The notes under the pieces: generated by a model | The model's input: only the letters and a program-made list of their open reading frames with translations | Database searches by the model: none | What the model was told of the DNA's origin: nothing | Program-made: the position numbers and the translations under genes | Shown here: piece after piece, positions 6,726 through 15,695 of the stretch | How the letters are laid out: each line of letters starts with the position of its first letter | Numbering within the stretch: position 1 is the first letter of the stretch | Assembly (NCBI GenBank): GCA_963205445.1 | Contig: CAUJJG010000144.1 | Coordinates: 1-34,556, forward strand | Direction: 5' to 3' | DNA: 34,556 nt | Source of the DNA: Pseudomonadota bacterium | GTDB lineage: Bacteria; Pseudomonadota; Gammaproteobacteria; Xanthomonadales; Xanthomonadaceae

Positions 6726-9127
6726 GGTTGTTCCACCCTTGTCAGGCGCAGCGCGTTGGCGGTGACCGCCAGCGAGGATAGCGCCATTCCCAGCGCCGCC
6801 AACCAGGGCGTGACCACGCCTGCGGCGGCCAGAGGCAGAGCCAGGAGGTTGTAGCCCAAGGCCCAGGCGAGGTTCTGGCGGACGACCCGGCGGGTACGAC
6901 GGGCAATGGCGATGGCGGCGGGCACGTTGCCGAGTGAGGCGCCGGACAGCACCAAATCGGCGGCACGCTGGGCCAATGCCGCGCCGTCGCCAATGGCCAG
7001 TGAGACATCGGCGCCGGCAAGAACGGGCGCGTCATTCAAGCCATCCCCCACCATTGCCACCGTGCGGCCCTGATCCTGCAGTGCGCGCACCAAGGCAAGC
7101 TTGGCTTCCGGAGATTGCCGTGCGTGCACGTCGGTGATCGCCATGACGTTGGCAAAGCGGGCGACCGGGGCGGCCGCATCGCCGCTGGCCAGATGCAGGC
7201 TGAGCCCCTGCGCGCGCAGCCGTGCCACGGCGGCTTCGGCATCTTTGCGTGGCGTCTCGACGAAGGTGAAGCGCGCATGTGCGCCGGCCTCCTCCGCAGA
7301 TGCAGGGCTTGCTCCGCATGCAGGCACTGCAGCCAGCCAGACCGCGCCGTCATCGGTATCGCCCGTGGCAAAGGGCGCGCTGCCGATGCGCCAGCGGACG
7401 CCTTCGATCGTGCCTTCCACGCCTTGTCCGGCCACTGCGCGCACGTTGCCTGCGGCAGGCACGTCGGTGACGTGAGCGAACGCGGCAGCCAACGGGTGGC
7501 TGCTGTCGCGTTCCAGCGCGGCAGCGATGCGGCGTGCGGATTCGGAGTCGATGCCCTTGCACTGGTCGATGCCTTGCAGGACAGGCTTCCCATCACTCAG
7601 CGTGCCGGTCTTGTCAAACACGACGTCAGTGACGTGGGCCAACCTGTCCAAAGCATCCGGGCGTACCGCCAGCACGCCGATCTTCGCCAGCGCGCCGTGG
7701 GCCGCCGCCAGCGCGGCAGGGACGGCCAGTGAGAGGGCGCAGGGGCAACTGATGACCAGCAATGCCAAGGTGACTTCGAAGGCGCGTGCAGGTTCGTGCG
7801 TGCGCCACCACAGCCAGACCAACGTGGCGGCCAGCAACAACCCTGCCACGAACCAGGTGGCGATGCGTTCCGTGCCCTTGGCCAGTGCGGGGCGATGGGC
7901 CTGCGCGCTCTCCACCAGGCGTGCCAGCTCGGCGAGGCGGGTGTCGCTGCCCACACGCGTCACGCGGATGCGGGCGGGATGTTCACGGCAGGCGGTACCG
8001 GCAAAAACCGGGTCGCCCTGGCGCTTTGCCACCGGAGTCGCTTCGCCAGTCAGGAGGGATTCTTCGAAGCTGGCATCATCGTCCAGCAGCAACCCGTCGG
8101 CAGGTACCGGCTCGCCCACGGCAATGCGCAGGGTGTCCCCCACGGACAGCGCTTCCAGTGGGACTGATTCGCGGCTGCCGTCGGGCAACTCGCGGCTGGC
8201 AAAGGCGGGCCGGGCGCGTGCCAGCGCATCGACCTGGGCACTGGCGATGCTGCGCGCGCGCTGTTCCAGTTGGCGCGCGACCAGCAGCAGAAAGACGAAC
8301 ATCACCGCTGCGTCGTACCAGACGTGGACGCCACCGCGGACCGTTTCAAGCGTGCTCACCGCCCAGGCCAGCAAGGTTGAGCCGGCGATCAGCACGTCCA
8401 TGCCCAAACGGCGCCCGCGCAGCTCATTCCAGGCACCGACGATGAACGGCCAGCCCGCCCAGAACACCACCGGCGTGGACACCATGAAGGTGATCCAGCG
8501 GAAGAAGTCGCGGGTCGGCAGCGGCATCTCGCCGCGGGTATCGAGGTAGAGCGCCTCTGCGAACATCATGGCTTGCATCGCGCCGATGCCAGCCAGACCG
8601 ATCCGCAGCAGGTCACGGTTGCGCTCGCGCTGGCGGGCAGCTTCGCGGGCCTGCCCAGTGGCGAGGTAGGGGCGATAGCCCAACGATGCCAGCCTTGCCA
8701 GCGGCTTCGAGAGGGAGGTTATTTTTGGGTCCCAGGCAATCCGGATGCGCCCGGTGATGGCATTGGCACTGGATTCCAGTACGCCGCCCTCGCGCGCCAG
8801 GGCACGGTCGATCAGCCAGGCGCAAGCGGCGCAGCGCATGCCGTCCGTGAGCACGGTGATTTCACGGCCACCGTCGATGGCGCGGGCATGGCTGGCCAGC
8901 AGCTCTTCCCGGTCCCAGACGGCCAAAGCCGGGGCATCCTCATCGACGCGGCCTGCCGGTCGGTCGCGAAGGCGGTAGTAGTCATCAAGCGCTGCTTCGA
9001 CGATCCAGCGCGCCGCTGCCGCACAGCCGCCACAGCAGAACGGGCGTGCCTGGCCGTTGATTTCCAGCGAAACAGGAGACTGCGGCAACGCCTCGCCGCA
9101 ATGATGGCAAACCGCCAAGGTGCCCAC
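6722..9127 (-). CDS. ccoI: Copper-translocating P1B-type ATPase for cbb3 assembly
   Basis: Inner-membrane copper pump (CcoI/FixI type) that supplies copper for the cbb3 active site; about 801 aa. An N-terminal Cys-rich segment (CHHC and CCGGC near residues 7-45) precedes a heavy-metal-associated domain with MRCAAC (Cys99, Cys102). The intramembrane CPC is at 461-463, the phosphorylated Asp505 lies in DKTGTL, followed by SHPLAAAF in the nucleotide domain and GDGLNDAP. The start is uncertain: I took the GTG at 9127, five bases after the ccoH stop, because upstream codons overlap ccoH. A TTG at 9118 is an alternative, and an ATG at 9211 would give 829 aa. The gene is followed without gap by ccoS. 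Confidence 0.93.
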   Translation of the reverse strand: MGTLAVCHHCGEALPQSPVSLEINGQARPFCCGGCAAAARWIVEAALDDYYRLRDRPAGRVDEDAPALAVWDREELLASHARAIDGGREITVLTDGMRCAACAWLIDRALAREGGVLESSANAITGRIRIAWDPKITSLSKPLARLASLGYRPYLATGQAREAARQRERNRDLLRIGLAGIGAMQAMMFAEALYLDTRGEMPLPTRDFFRWITFMVSTPVVFWAGWPFIVGAWNELRGRRLGMDVLIAGSTLLAWAVSTLETVRGGVHVWYDAAVMFVFLLLVARQLEQRARSIASAQVDALARARPAFASRELPDGSRESVPLEALSVGDTLRIAVGEPVPADGLLLDDDASFEESLLTGEATPVAKRQGDPVFAGTACREHPARIRVTRVGSDTRLAELARLVESAQAHRPALAKGTERIATWFVAGLLLAATLVWLWWRTHEPARAFEVTLALLVISCPCALSLAVPAALAAAHGALAKIGVLAVRPDALDRLAHVTDVVFDKTGTLSDGKPVLQGIDQCKGIDSESARRIAAALERDSSHPLAAAFAHVTDVPAAGNVRAVAGQGVEGTIEGVRWRIGSAPFATGDTDDGAVWLAAVPACGASPASAEEAGAHARFTFVETPRKDAEAAVARLRAQGLSLHLASGDAAAPVARFANVMAITDVHARQSPEAKLALVRALQDQGRTVAMVGDGLNDAPVLAGADVSLAIGDGAALAQRAADLVLSGASLGNVPAAIAIARRTRRVVRQNLAWALGYNLLALPLAAAGVVTPWLAALGMALSSLAVTANALRLTRVEQP

Positions 9128-9132
9128 GCCGG

Positions 9133-9645
9133 TTACGGCTGCGTTTCGCCCACGGCGGGTCGCAGCTGTCCGGCCAGTTGTCCGCGCGGCAAGCGGCCAC
9201 GCAGGCGCCAAGCGTCGCCGCTGGCGGGGGCCAGCTGCACCAGCCAGTCATGGTCGGTGGCGGGCTTGGCCTCGACCCGCCAGCCGGTGTCGGTGGCGGG
9301 CAGGTCCAACACGAGATCATCGGCGGCACGGGTGGGGTGGCGCAGGGAAAGCTGCAGCGGTGCGGCACGTTCGAAGTCGCCACTGACCGGCAGGACTTCC
9401 ACGAAGCCGTGCTCGTCGTCGATGCGCACGATGGCCCCCAGCTTGCGCTCGGCGGCACGTGCGTCGGGCCCCAGATCGGCCTGTTGCGTCTGCCCGGTGC
9501 GCTGCACCTTGTCGGGCACCGCATCCAGACTGTCACCGTTGCCGGCCAGTTTGAGCATGATGACGCTGCCGATGACCACGGCACCGACGAGGACGACCAT
9601 CAGCCAGACAATGGGCTGGCGCCAAGGGGAGGAGGGGTGTTCCAT
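9133..9645 (-). CDS. ccoH: FixH/CcoH family cbb3 oxidase assembly protein
   Basis: Membrane-anchored periplasmic protein, 170 aa, with a single transmembrane helix at about 12-32 and a soluble beta-rich domain after it. FixH-family proteins help stabilise the assembling cbb3 complex and act with CcoI. Sequence conservation is low in this family, so the call rests on topology, length, and the position between ccoG and ccoI. AGGA lies seven bases before the ATG; the gap from the ccoG stop is 15 bases. Confidence 0.85.
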   Translation of the reverse strand: MEHPSSPWRQPIVWLMVVLVGAVVIGSVIMLKLAGNGDSLDAVPDKVQRTGQTQQADLGPDARAAERKLGAIVRIDDEHGFVEVLPVSGDFERAAPLQLSLRHPTRAADDLVLDLPATDTGWRVEAKPATDHDWLVQLAPASGDAWRLRGRLPRGQLAGQLRPAVGETQP

Positions 9646-9660
9646 GTGTGCGTTCCTGGC

Positions 9661-11214
9661 TTACATCGGCCCAAAGAATGTGCTGTCCACGTTCGCCTTG
9701 GCGCTGCCGTCGTCGGCCTCGATCACGAAGCGCAGGTCCTGACGGCCCTTGACGGCCTTCGCGGGTGCCTCGATTTCGACTTCCTGTGACACCACGGCCC
9801 CGGCCGGGACCTGAACCAGCAGCGGCGACCCACTCAAGGTGTAGGGAACCTTGCCATCGGAGGCAAGGGTGACGCTGTAGCGGTGCGGGGCTTCGGACTT
9901 GTTGACCAGTTTCAGCGTGTAGCCGTTGCTCACGCGATCGTCGCGCTGCTGGTACAAGGCGTTGCGGTCACGCAGCACATCAGCAATCAGGGGGCTGCGG
10001 TTGAATACCCCCCAAGTCCAAGCGGCCACCAAGGCAGTGAGCAGGGTGGCGTAGACGAAGATGCGGGGGCGCAGTACATGCACGGCCTGGCCATCCAGCG
10101 CGTGCTGGGTGGTATAGCGGATCAGGCCGTGGGGCATGCCCATTTTGTCCATCACCTCGTCGCAGGCGTCGATGCAGGCGCCGCAGGCGATGCACTCGTA
10201 CTGCAAGCCATTGCGGATATCGATACCGACCGGGCAGACCTGCACGCACATCGTGCAATCGATGCAGTCACCCAGCTGCTCCGGCTCGAATTTCGGCAGC
10301 GGCGCGGCCTCCACTGCAACGTCCTCCAGCATCACCGTCCCGCCAGTGTGCAGGCGGGAAGCAGCTGCACTGGGATGACGGCTGGCACGGAACACATAGT
10401 CGTAAGCCGTGCGCGCGTCGAGCAGGCCGCGTGCGCGCTCAAGCACGGTGGCCAGCCCTTTCCTGCGCGGGCCGCGTGGTTCGCCGCGCATGGGGTCGTA
10501 GGCGATGATCAACGTGTCGCGGTCGAACATCGCGCTCTGGAAGCGCGCGTAGGGACACATGTACTTGCACACCTGCTCGCGCAGGATGCCGGCATTGCCC
10601 CAGGTGGCCAGTGAATAAAACAACACCCAGAAGGTTTCCCAGCCATTCCAGTCGAAGGGCAGCAGGCGGGCGCCGAGGCTGGTGATGGGAGTGAAGAAAC
10701 CCACGAAGGTGAAGCCGGTCCAGAGTGCGAACGCCAGCCACAGCAAGTGCTTGCTGCCCTTGCGCAGGAGCTTCTCGCGACTCCATGGCGCGGCATCCAG
10801 CTTCATCCGCTTGGCGCGGTCACCTTCCGTCCAGCGTTCCATCCACAGGAAGCATTCGGTCCAGACCGTCTGCGGGCAGGCGTAGCCGCACCACAGACGT
10901 CCTGCCAGCGCCGTGGTGAAGAACAGGGTGAAGGCCAGGATCATCAACAGCATGGCCAGCAGGCTGAAATCCTGCGGCCAGAAGGTCAGGCCGAATACGT
11001 GGAATTTGCGCGCCGGCAGGTCGAACAGCACCGCCTGGCGGCCGTCCCAGCGCAGCCAGGGGAAGAGGTAGTACATCCCCAGCAGCCAGAACACGGCCAG
11101 TTTGCGCAGGCGGTCGAAACGCCCGGAGACATCGCGCGGGTAGACCTTGCGCTCGCTCACATAGACGGAGTCGCCGCCGGAATCCAGCAGGTCGATGTCG
11201 ATGCGTTTGCTCAC
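9661..11214 (-). CDS. ccoG: Cytochrome c oxidase accessory protein CcoG (FixG, cupric reductase type)
   Basis: Membrane Fe-S protein, about 517 aa, of the FixG/CcoG family; it has been shown in Rhodobacter to reduce Cu(II) to Cu(I) for oxidase assembly. Five or so hydrophobic segments fall in the first 230 residues. Two adjacent [4Fe-4S] ferredoxin motifs follow: CIDCTMCVQVCPVG and CIACGACIDAC. A further membrane segment and an immunoglobulin-like C-terminal domain complete the family layout. I prefer the GTG at 11214 (AGGTAA seven bases upstream, seven bases after the preceding stop). The ATG at 11241 would add nine residues and overlap the upstream gene by 20 bases. Confidence 0.95.
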   Translation of the reverse strand: MSKRIDIDLLDSGGDSVYVSERKVYPRDVSGRFDRLRKLAVFWLLGMYYLFPWLRWDGRQAVLFDLPARKFHVFGLTFWPQDFSLLAMLLMILAFTLFFTTALAGRLWCGYACPQTVWTECFLWMERWTEGDRAKRMKLDAAPWSREKLLRKGSKHLLWLAFALWTGFTFVGFFTPITSLGARLLPFDWNGWETFWVLFYSLATWGNAGILREQVCKYMCPYARFQSAMFDRDTLIIAYDPMRGEPRGPRRKGLATVLERARGLLDARTAYDYVFRASRHPSAAASRLHTGGTVMLEDVAVEAAPLPKFEPEQLGDCIDCTMCVQVCPVGIDIRNGLQYECIACGACIDACDEVMDKMGMPHGLIRYTTQHALDGQAVHVLRPRIFVYATLLTALVAAWTWGVFNRSPLIADVLRDRNALYQQRDDRVSNGYTLKLVNKSEAPHRYSVTLASDGKVPYTLSGSPLLVQVPAGAVVSQEVEIEAPAKAVKGRQDLRFVIEADDGSAKANVDSTFFGPM

Positions 11215-11221
11215 GGCGAAA

Positions 11222-11515
11222 TTACCTGGTTTTGGGTCCATTGAAGCGGCTTGCAGGCCGCAGCAGGATCCAGGTGAACAGACTGGACGACGCTGTCGCC
11301 AGCCAAAAAGTGAAGAAACCGATCGTGTAACCCAGCCCGCGGGTGACGGGCAGCTGCGGGAAAGTCATGTCCCGCAGTTCCAGTGGGTCGATGAAAGCGA
11401 AAAAGACCATGGTGGCCACCCCGGCAGCGAAGAAACTTGGCCACAGGATGGCCCCGATCCGCTGCGCCAGAGGGCGCGGCGGATGGTCAAAACTCGGGGT
11501 GGTGAAATCGGTCAT
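11222..11515 (-). CDS. Two-helix membrane protein between ccoP and ccoG, function unknown
   Basis: A 97-aa protein I do not recognise by name. It has a short Pro-rich N-terminus and two transmembrane helices (about 20-42 and 62-86) connected by an acidic loop, ending with a basic tail. It starts in an ATGA overlap with the ccoP stop (11512-11515) and is followed within seven bases by ccoG, so it must be co-expressed with the oxidase. The position suggests a small subunit or assembly factor of the cbb3 complex. There are no Cys or His residues suited to bind heme or copper in the helices. Confidence 0.8.
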   Translation of the reverse strand: MTDFTTPSFDHPPRPLAQRIGAILWPSFFAAGVATMVFFAFIDPLELRDMTFPQLPVTRGLGYTIGFFTFWLATASSSLFTWILLRPASRFNGPKTR

Positions 11516-12447
11516 TGCTGGGCGGATGTGCCTGGCTTGGCCTGATGGGACAGCGACCAAACGTAGGCCGCAACCAGGCGTGTGCGGGTGTCGCCCAATA
11601 TGTTACCCCATGCGGGCATCACCCCGTGACGACCGTTGGTGATGGTCTCCCGCAGCGACTCGCGGCTGTCGCCATACATCCAGTAGTCGTCGGTCAGGTT
11701 CGGTGCGCCGACTTTCGGGTCGCCCTTGCCGTCCTTGCCGTGGCAGGCCACGCAAACGCCTTCATACAGCTTCTTGCCCTGTGCCGCGGCGTAGTCGGTT
11801 CGGTTGGCGCCGTCCTTCTCGCTGAGCTGGTGGACATAGGCGATCACGTACTCGACGGCATCCGGGCCCCCCATGCCCTGCAGAATCTTGCCCCATGGCG
11901 GCATCACGCCTTCACGGCCATTTGCAACGGTCTGCAGTACTGCTTCCGGCGTGCTGCCCCAATGCCAGATGGTGTCGGTGAGGTTGGGGTAGCCAATCGC
12001 GCCCTTGGCTGCAGAGCCATGGCAGGTGGCGCAGGTGTTGGCAAAGATGGACTTGCCCAGCTTCACGGCCTGCGGGTCACGAGCGAGAGCGTCGATGGCC
12101 AAGCCCTTGTACGGTGCGAAGGTTTTCTCCAGTTTGGCATTGGCGAGCGCGGCTTCCTTGTCGTGCTCGGCCTTCGAGCTCCACTTGCCGAGGCCTTCGT
12201 AGCTGCCCCAGCCGCCATACCAGAACAGATAGGCGAAGCCGAACACCATGGCCAAATAGAAGCCATTGATCCACCAGCGCGGCATCGGCTTGTTGTATTC
12301 GGTGATGTCGCCGTCCCAGTAATGACTGGTCTGCTCCGGCTTGGGATCACCGGGGCGGCGCTTGGCCGTCCACCACAACAGCCAGGTGATGCCCAGCAGG
12401 TTGAACAGCGCCAGAATGATGACGTACCAGTTCCACGCGGTGGTCAT
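11512..12447 (-). CDS. ccoP: cbb3-type cytochrome c oxidase subunit III (di-heme cytochrome c)
   Basis: Membrane-anchored electron-entry subunit, 311 aa. Two N-terminal hydrophobic helices (about 7-26 and 58-77) are followed by two cytochrome c domains with CATCH at 139-143 and CVACH at 232-236. NGREGVMPPWG and NGRHGVMPAWG carry the probable axial Met of each heme. Electrons from soluble cytochrome c or the bc1 complex pass through CcoP and CcoO to CcoN. The ATG overlaps the ccoQ stop by four bases. Confidence 0.97.
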   Translation of the reverse strand: MTTAWNWYVIILALFNLLGITWLLWWTAKRRPGDPKPEQTSHYWDGDITEYNKPMPRWWINGFYLAMVFGFAYLFWYGGWGSYEGLGKWSSKAEHDKEAALANAKLEKTFAPYKGLAIDALARDPQAVKLGKSIFANTCATCHGSAAKGAIGYPNLTDTIWHWGSTPEAVLQTVANGREGVMPPWGKILQGMGGPDAVEYVIAYVHQLSEKDGANRTDYAAAQGKKLYEGVCVACHGKDGKGDPKVGAPNLTDDYWMYGDSRESLRETITNGRHGVMPAWGNILGDTRTRLVAAYVWSLSHQAKPGTSAQQ

Positions 12448-12617
12448 GCCTTGTTCCTCCCTTCATCGTCGGCGAGTTCCTCGCCGGCCGGCACGCCGTC
12501 ATCCACGGCGAGGCGTGCCGTCGCTTCGAAATGGTTGCGCAGGCGTGGTTGCCAGGCCCACGCCCAGACGGCGATGAACAGCAGCAACAGCACGATGGTC
12601 ACGATGCCGGACAACAT
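12444..12617 (-). CDS. ccoQ: cbb3-type cytochrome c oxidase subunit IV (CcoQ)
   Basis: A 57-aa frame between ccoO and ccoP, easily missed because of its size. It begins [14 protein letters not shown], a single transmembrane helix, then a WAWAWQPRLR motif and an acidic tail. That is the usual CcoQ layout: one helix, an aromatic/Pro stretch, and a charged end. It starts in a TGATG junction with ccoO (one base shared, 12617) and ends in an ATGA junction with ccoP. CcoQ stabilises the association of CcoP with the CcoNO core. Confidence 0.9.
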   Translation of the reverse strand: MLSGIVTIVLLLLFIAVWAWAWQPRLRNHFEATARLAVDDGVPAGEELADDEGRNKA

Positions 12618-13234
12618 CACTGGTTCCCTCGGGGTGCGTTCTTGCCGAGACCTTGCAGGTAGGCCACCAGGGCGTCCAGCTCGGTCTTGTCCTTGACGGC
12701 CGCAGGGGCGCCCTTGATGTCGGCGTCGCTGTAGGGGTCGCCCAAGCGCTTGAGGGCAAGCATGTGCCGCTGCACGGTGCCGCCGTCGAGCTTGGCCTTT
12801 TCCAGCCAGGGGAAGCCGGGCATGTTGGATTCCGGCACCACGTCGCGGGGGTTGATCAGATGGACGCGATGCCAGTCATCGGAATAGCGGCCGCCGACGC
12901 GCGCCAGATCCGGGCCCGTGCGCTTGCTGCCCCACTGGAAGGGACGGTCGTAGACCGATTCGCCGGCCAGCGAATAGTGGCCATAGCGCTCGGTTTCGAA
13001 GCGCAGCGTGCGCACCATCTGCGAGTGGCAGTTGTAGCAGCCCTCGCGGACGTAGACGTCGCGCCCCGCCAGTTCCAGTGCCGGATAGGGCTTGACCCCC
13101 GGCAACGGCTGGATCGCCTCGGCCTGGAACATCAGCGGGACGATTTCGGCCAGACCGCCAAGCGAAACGGCGACAGCAGCCAGCACGGCCATCAGGCCGA
13201 TGTTCTTTTCAAGTTTCTCGTGTGCGATTCCCAT
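12617..13234 (-). CDS. ccoO: cbb3-type cytochrome c oxidase subunit II (mono-heme cytochrome c)
   Basis: Subunit of 205 aa with an N-terminal membrane anchor (about 11-35) and one heme c site, CYNCH at residues 66-70. Downstream motifs typical of CcoO are [18 protein letters not shown] and SNMPGFPWL, the Met being the probable axial ligand. It passes electrons from CcoP to the catalytic subunit. A GAGGA ribosome site overlaps the ccoN stop, nine bases upstream. Confidence 0.97.
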   Translation of the reverse strand: MGIAHEKLEKNIGLMAVLAAVAVSLGGLAEIVPLMFQAEAIQPLPGVKPYPALELAGRDVYVREGCYNCHSQMVRTLRFETERYGHYSLAGESVYDRPFQWGSKRTGPDLARVGGRYSDDWHRVHLINPRDVVPESNMPGFPWLEKAKLDGGTVQRHMLALKRLGDPYSDADIKGAPAAVKDKTELDALVAYLQGLGKNAPRGNQ

Positions 13235-13243
13235 CGTTCGTCC

Positions 13244-14683
13244 TCAGGCGTGCGCTTCGTCGGAATGCGGGGCCAACACCGGGTGTTCGGCCACGCGACG
13301 CGACTGCTGCCAGGTCTTCCACATGTGCAAGCCCATCAGGCACATGCCGGCCAAAATCAACGAACCACCCAGCAAGCGACCCAGGTAATAGGGGTAAGTA
13401 GCGGTCAGCGCCTCGACGAAGCTGTAGGTCAGCGTGCCGTCGGCGTTGGTGGCGCGCCACATCAGGCCCTGGGTGATGCCGGCGATCCACATCGAGACGA
13501 TGTAGAACACCACGCCGATGGTGTGCAGCCAGAAGTGGGCGTCGATCCACTTCGTGGAGTACATCTGCTGCAGGCCCAGCAGGCGCGGATACAGCGCGTA
13601 CAGCGAGCCGATCGAGATCATCGCCACCCAGCCCAGGGTGCCGGCGTGCACGTGGCCCACGGTCCAGTCGGTGTAATGGGAGAGCGAGTTGACCGTCTTG
13701 ATCGACAGCATCGGGCCTTCGAAGGTGGCGATCATGTAGAAGCTGATGGCCACGATCAGGAACTTCAGGATCGGGTCGGTGCGCAGCTTGTGCCAGACGC
13801 CCGAGAGCGTGAGGATGCCGTTCATCGCGCCGCCCCAGCTGGGCGCCAGCAGGATCACCGAGAACACCATGCCCACCGACTGCGCCCAGTCCGGCAGGGC
13901 GGTGTAGTGCAGGTGGTGCGGGCCGGCCCACATGTAGATCGAGATCAGCGCCCAGAAGTGCACGATCGACAGGCGGTAGGAGTAGATCGGACGCTGCGCC
14001 TGCTTGGGCACGAAGTAGTACATCATCGCCAGATAGCCGACGGTGAGCAGGAACGCCACGCCGTTGTGGCCGTACCACCATTGCGCCATCGCATCCACCG
14101 CGCCGCTGTAGACCGAGTACGACTTCCACAGCCCGGCCGGCATCACGATGTTGTTGACGATGTGCAGCAGCGCCACGGCGATCACGTAGGCGCCATAGAA
14201 CCAGTTGGCGACGTAGATGTGCTTGACCCGGCGCTTGACGATCGTGCCGAAGAACAGCCAGCCGTAGGCCACCCAGACGATGGCGATCAGCAGGTCAAGC
14301 GGCCATTCGAGCTCGGCGTATTCCTTGCTCTGGGTGATCCCCATGGGCAGGGTGATGACGGCGCCTAGCATGCAGGCCTGCCATCCCCAGAACACGAAGC
14401 TGGCCAGCTTGTCCGAAATCAGGCGGACGTGGCAGGTGCGCTGGACCACGTACAGTGACGTGGCAAACAGGATCGAGCCGCCGAAGGCGAAGATCACCCC
14501 GTTGGTGTGCAGCGGCCGAAGGCGGCTGTAGGTCAACCAAGGGATATCGAAGTTCAGGGCGGGCCAGTACAGTTGGGCGGAAAGCAAAACGCCAACTGCC
14601 ATGCCGATGATGCCCCAGAACACGGTTGCGACCGCGAACTGGTGAACCACCTTGTCGTTGTATGTGCCTGTCATGGCTTGCAT
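13244..14683 (-). CDS. ccoN: cbb3-type cytochrome c oxidase subunit I (catalytic)
   Basis: Catalytic heme-copper subunit, 479 aa with about twelve transmembrane helices. It binds low-spin heme b and the heme b3-CuB centre and reduces oxygen to water with high affinity. Conserved His-bearing segments are visible, including [30 protein letters not shown] and [12 protein letters not shown]. The start at 14683 has GGAG six bases upstream; MTG three codons later is a less likely alternative. First gene of a minus-strand run through ccoO, ccoQ, ccoP, the 97-aa protein, ccoG, ccoH, ccoI, ccoS and the TauE-like gene. An Fnr-type box lies 54 bases upstream. Confidence 0.98.
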   Translation of the reverse strand: MQAMTGTYNDKVVHQFAVATVFWGIIGMAVGVLLSAQLYWPALNFDIPWLTYSRLRPLHTNGVIFAFGGSILFATSLYVVQRTCHVRLISDKLASFVFWGWQACMLGAVITLPMGITQSKEYAELEWPLDLLIAIVWVAYGWLFFGTIVKRRVKHIYVANWFYGAYVIAVALLHIVNNIVMPAGLWKSYSVYSGAVDAMAQWWYGHNGVAFLLTVGYLAMMYYFVPKQAQRPIYSYRLSIVHFWALISIYMWAGPHHLHYTALPDWAQSVGMVFSVILLAPSWGGAMNGILTLSGVWHKLRTDPILKFLIVAISFYMIATFEGPMLSIKTVNSLSHYTDWTVGHVHAGTLGWVAMISIGSLYALYPRLLGLQQMYSTKWIDAHFWLHTIGVVFYIVSMWIAGITQGLMWRATNADGTLTYSFVEALTATYPYYLGRLLGGSLILAGMCLMGLHMWKTWQQSRRVAEHPVLAPHSDEAHA

Positions 14684-14708
14684 GCGGGTCTCCGGGAAGT
14701 GCAGGACT

Positions 14709-14750
14709 ATGATGACCCAACCCGCCGGGCACGGGTTTGACCATAATCAA
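14709..14750 (-). promoter_or_regulatory. Fnr-dependent promoter of the cco operon
   Basis: TTGACCATAATCAA (14737-14750) matches TTGAT-N4-ATCAA in nine of ten conserved positions. At the exact class II spacing, about 30 bases from the box centre, the minus strand reads CATCAT (14714-14709), four of six matches to a -10 hexamer, which puts transcription start near 14702. The fnr gene diverges on the other side, so the box could also affect it. cbb3 operons are well-known Fnr/Anr targets. Confidence 0.75.
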
Positions 14751-14861
14751 AACGAAAGAAATGCCGGCCAACCATTTCGGTTAGGCCAATGCAAGGGGGG
14801 AGGGGAAAAGTGCGCCGTTAAGTCGCATAATTGTACCCATGCGTATCGAAGAAATGCAGCC

Positions 14862-15632
14862 ATGAGTGAGCCCGTCGCGCTGGATTTGGCCAGATTGCGC
14901 CGAAGTTGCTCCGAATGCTCGCTCCAGATGCTCTGCCTCCCGACGTCGGTGGATGGCCGGGATCTGCGGCGCTTGGACACCGTGGTCCAGCGTCGGAAGC
15001 CCTTGGTCAAGGGGGAGAGCCTGTTCCGCAGTGGCGACCCGTTGCGCGCGGTGTATGTGGCCAGCGAGGGCAGCTTCAAGACGGTGGTGGTCAACACCAG
15101 CGGTGAGGAGCACGTGCTGGGCTTCCATTTGCCCGGCGAGCTGTTCGGTTTGGATGCGATCGGCAGTGGCCACCACCGCTGTGAGGCGGTGGCCATGACC
15201 GATGCCCGCGTGTGCGAATTGCCATTTGCCCAGTTGACTTCAATTGCAGCCCAGCTGCCCAGCCTGCAGGGCCAGTTGCTGCGCGTGATCGGCCAGAGCG
15301 CGGACCGGGACCACGATCACGTAGATTTGCTCTCCCGTCGTCAGGCCGGTGAGCGGGTGGCCTTGTTCGTGCATAGTCTGAGCCAGCGTTTCCGTCGCAT
15401 CGGACGGCCGGCCGACGATTTCCAGCTGCCGATGAGCCGTGATGAAATTGCCCGTTACCTGGGGCTGGTGCTGGAAACCGTCAGTCGCGGCTTCAGTCGC
15501 CTGCACGAGGATGGCGTGATCGAGGTCCGTGGCCGGCGTGTCCGCATCTTGGACGAAGAAGCGCTTTGCCTTGCCGCCAACGGTGGCAACGACAGCCTTA
15601 CCCCGCAGCCGCGTAAACGCGATCGCGCCTGA
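14862..15632 (+). CDS. fnr: Crp/Fnr-family oxygen-sensing transcriptional regulator (Fnr/Anr type)
   Basis: DNA-binding regulator of 256 aa, activated when oxygen falls. N-terminal cysteines Cys16, Cys19 and Cys25 (CSECSLQMLC) follow the C-x2-C-x5-C spacing of Fnr, and Cys107 in HHRCEAVA is the fourth ligand of the oxygen-labile [4Fe-4S] cluster. A cyclic-nucleotide-like beta roll comes next (about 45-130), then the dimer helix. The helix-turn-helix is SRDEIARYLGLVLETVSRGF, with Glu205, Ser208 and Arg209 equivalent to the Fnr residues that read TTGAT. I chose ATG 14862; earlier in-frame starts add unrelated sequence. It diverges from ccoN and sits among at least five matching boxes, so it is the likely local controller. 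Confidence 0.95.
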   Translation: MSEPVALDLARLRRSCSECSLQMLCLPTSVDGRDLRRLDTVVQRRKPLVKGESLFRSGDPLRAVYVASEGSFKTVVVNTSGEEHVLGFHLPGELFGLDAIGSGHHRCEAVAMTDARVCELPFAQLTSIAAQLPSLQGQLLRVIGQSADRDHDHVDLLSRRQAGERVALFVHSLSQRFRRIGRPADDFQLPMSRDEIARYLGLVLETVSRGFSRLHEDGVIEVRGRRVRILDEEALCLAANGGNDSLTPQPRKRDRA

Positions 15633-15695
15633 GCCGCTGCCTGCCTTTGGCCTGCGGGGCTTGCCTGCAGGCGCGGCGTTGGTAAAGCTGCAGCG

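Noticed and set aside
12653-14368. 571-codon plus-strand frame over ccoO and ccoN
   Set aside because: Antisense of two certain oxidase genes; no domain features.
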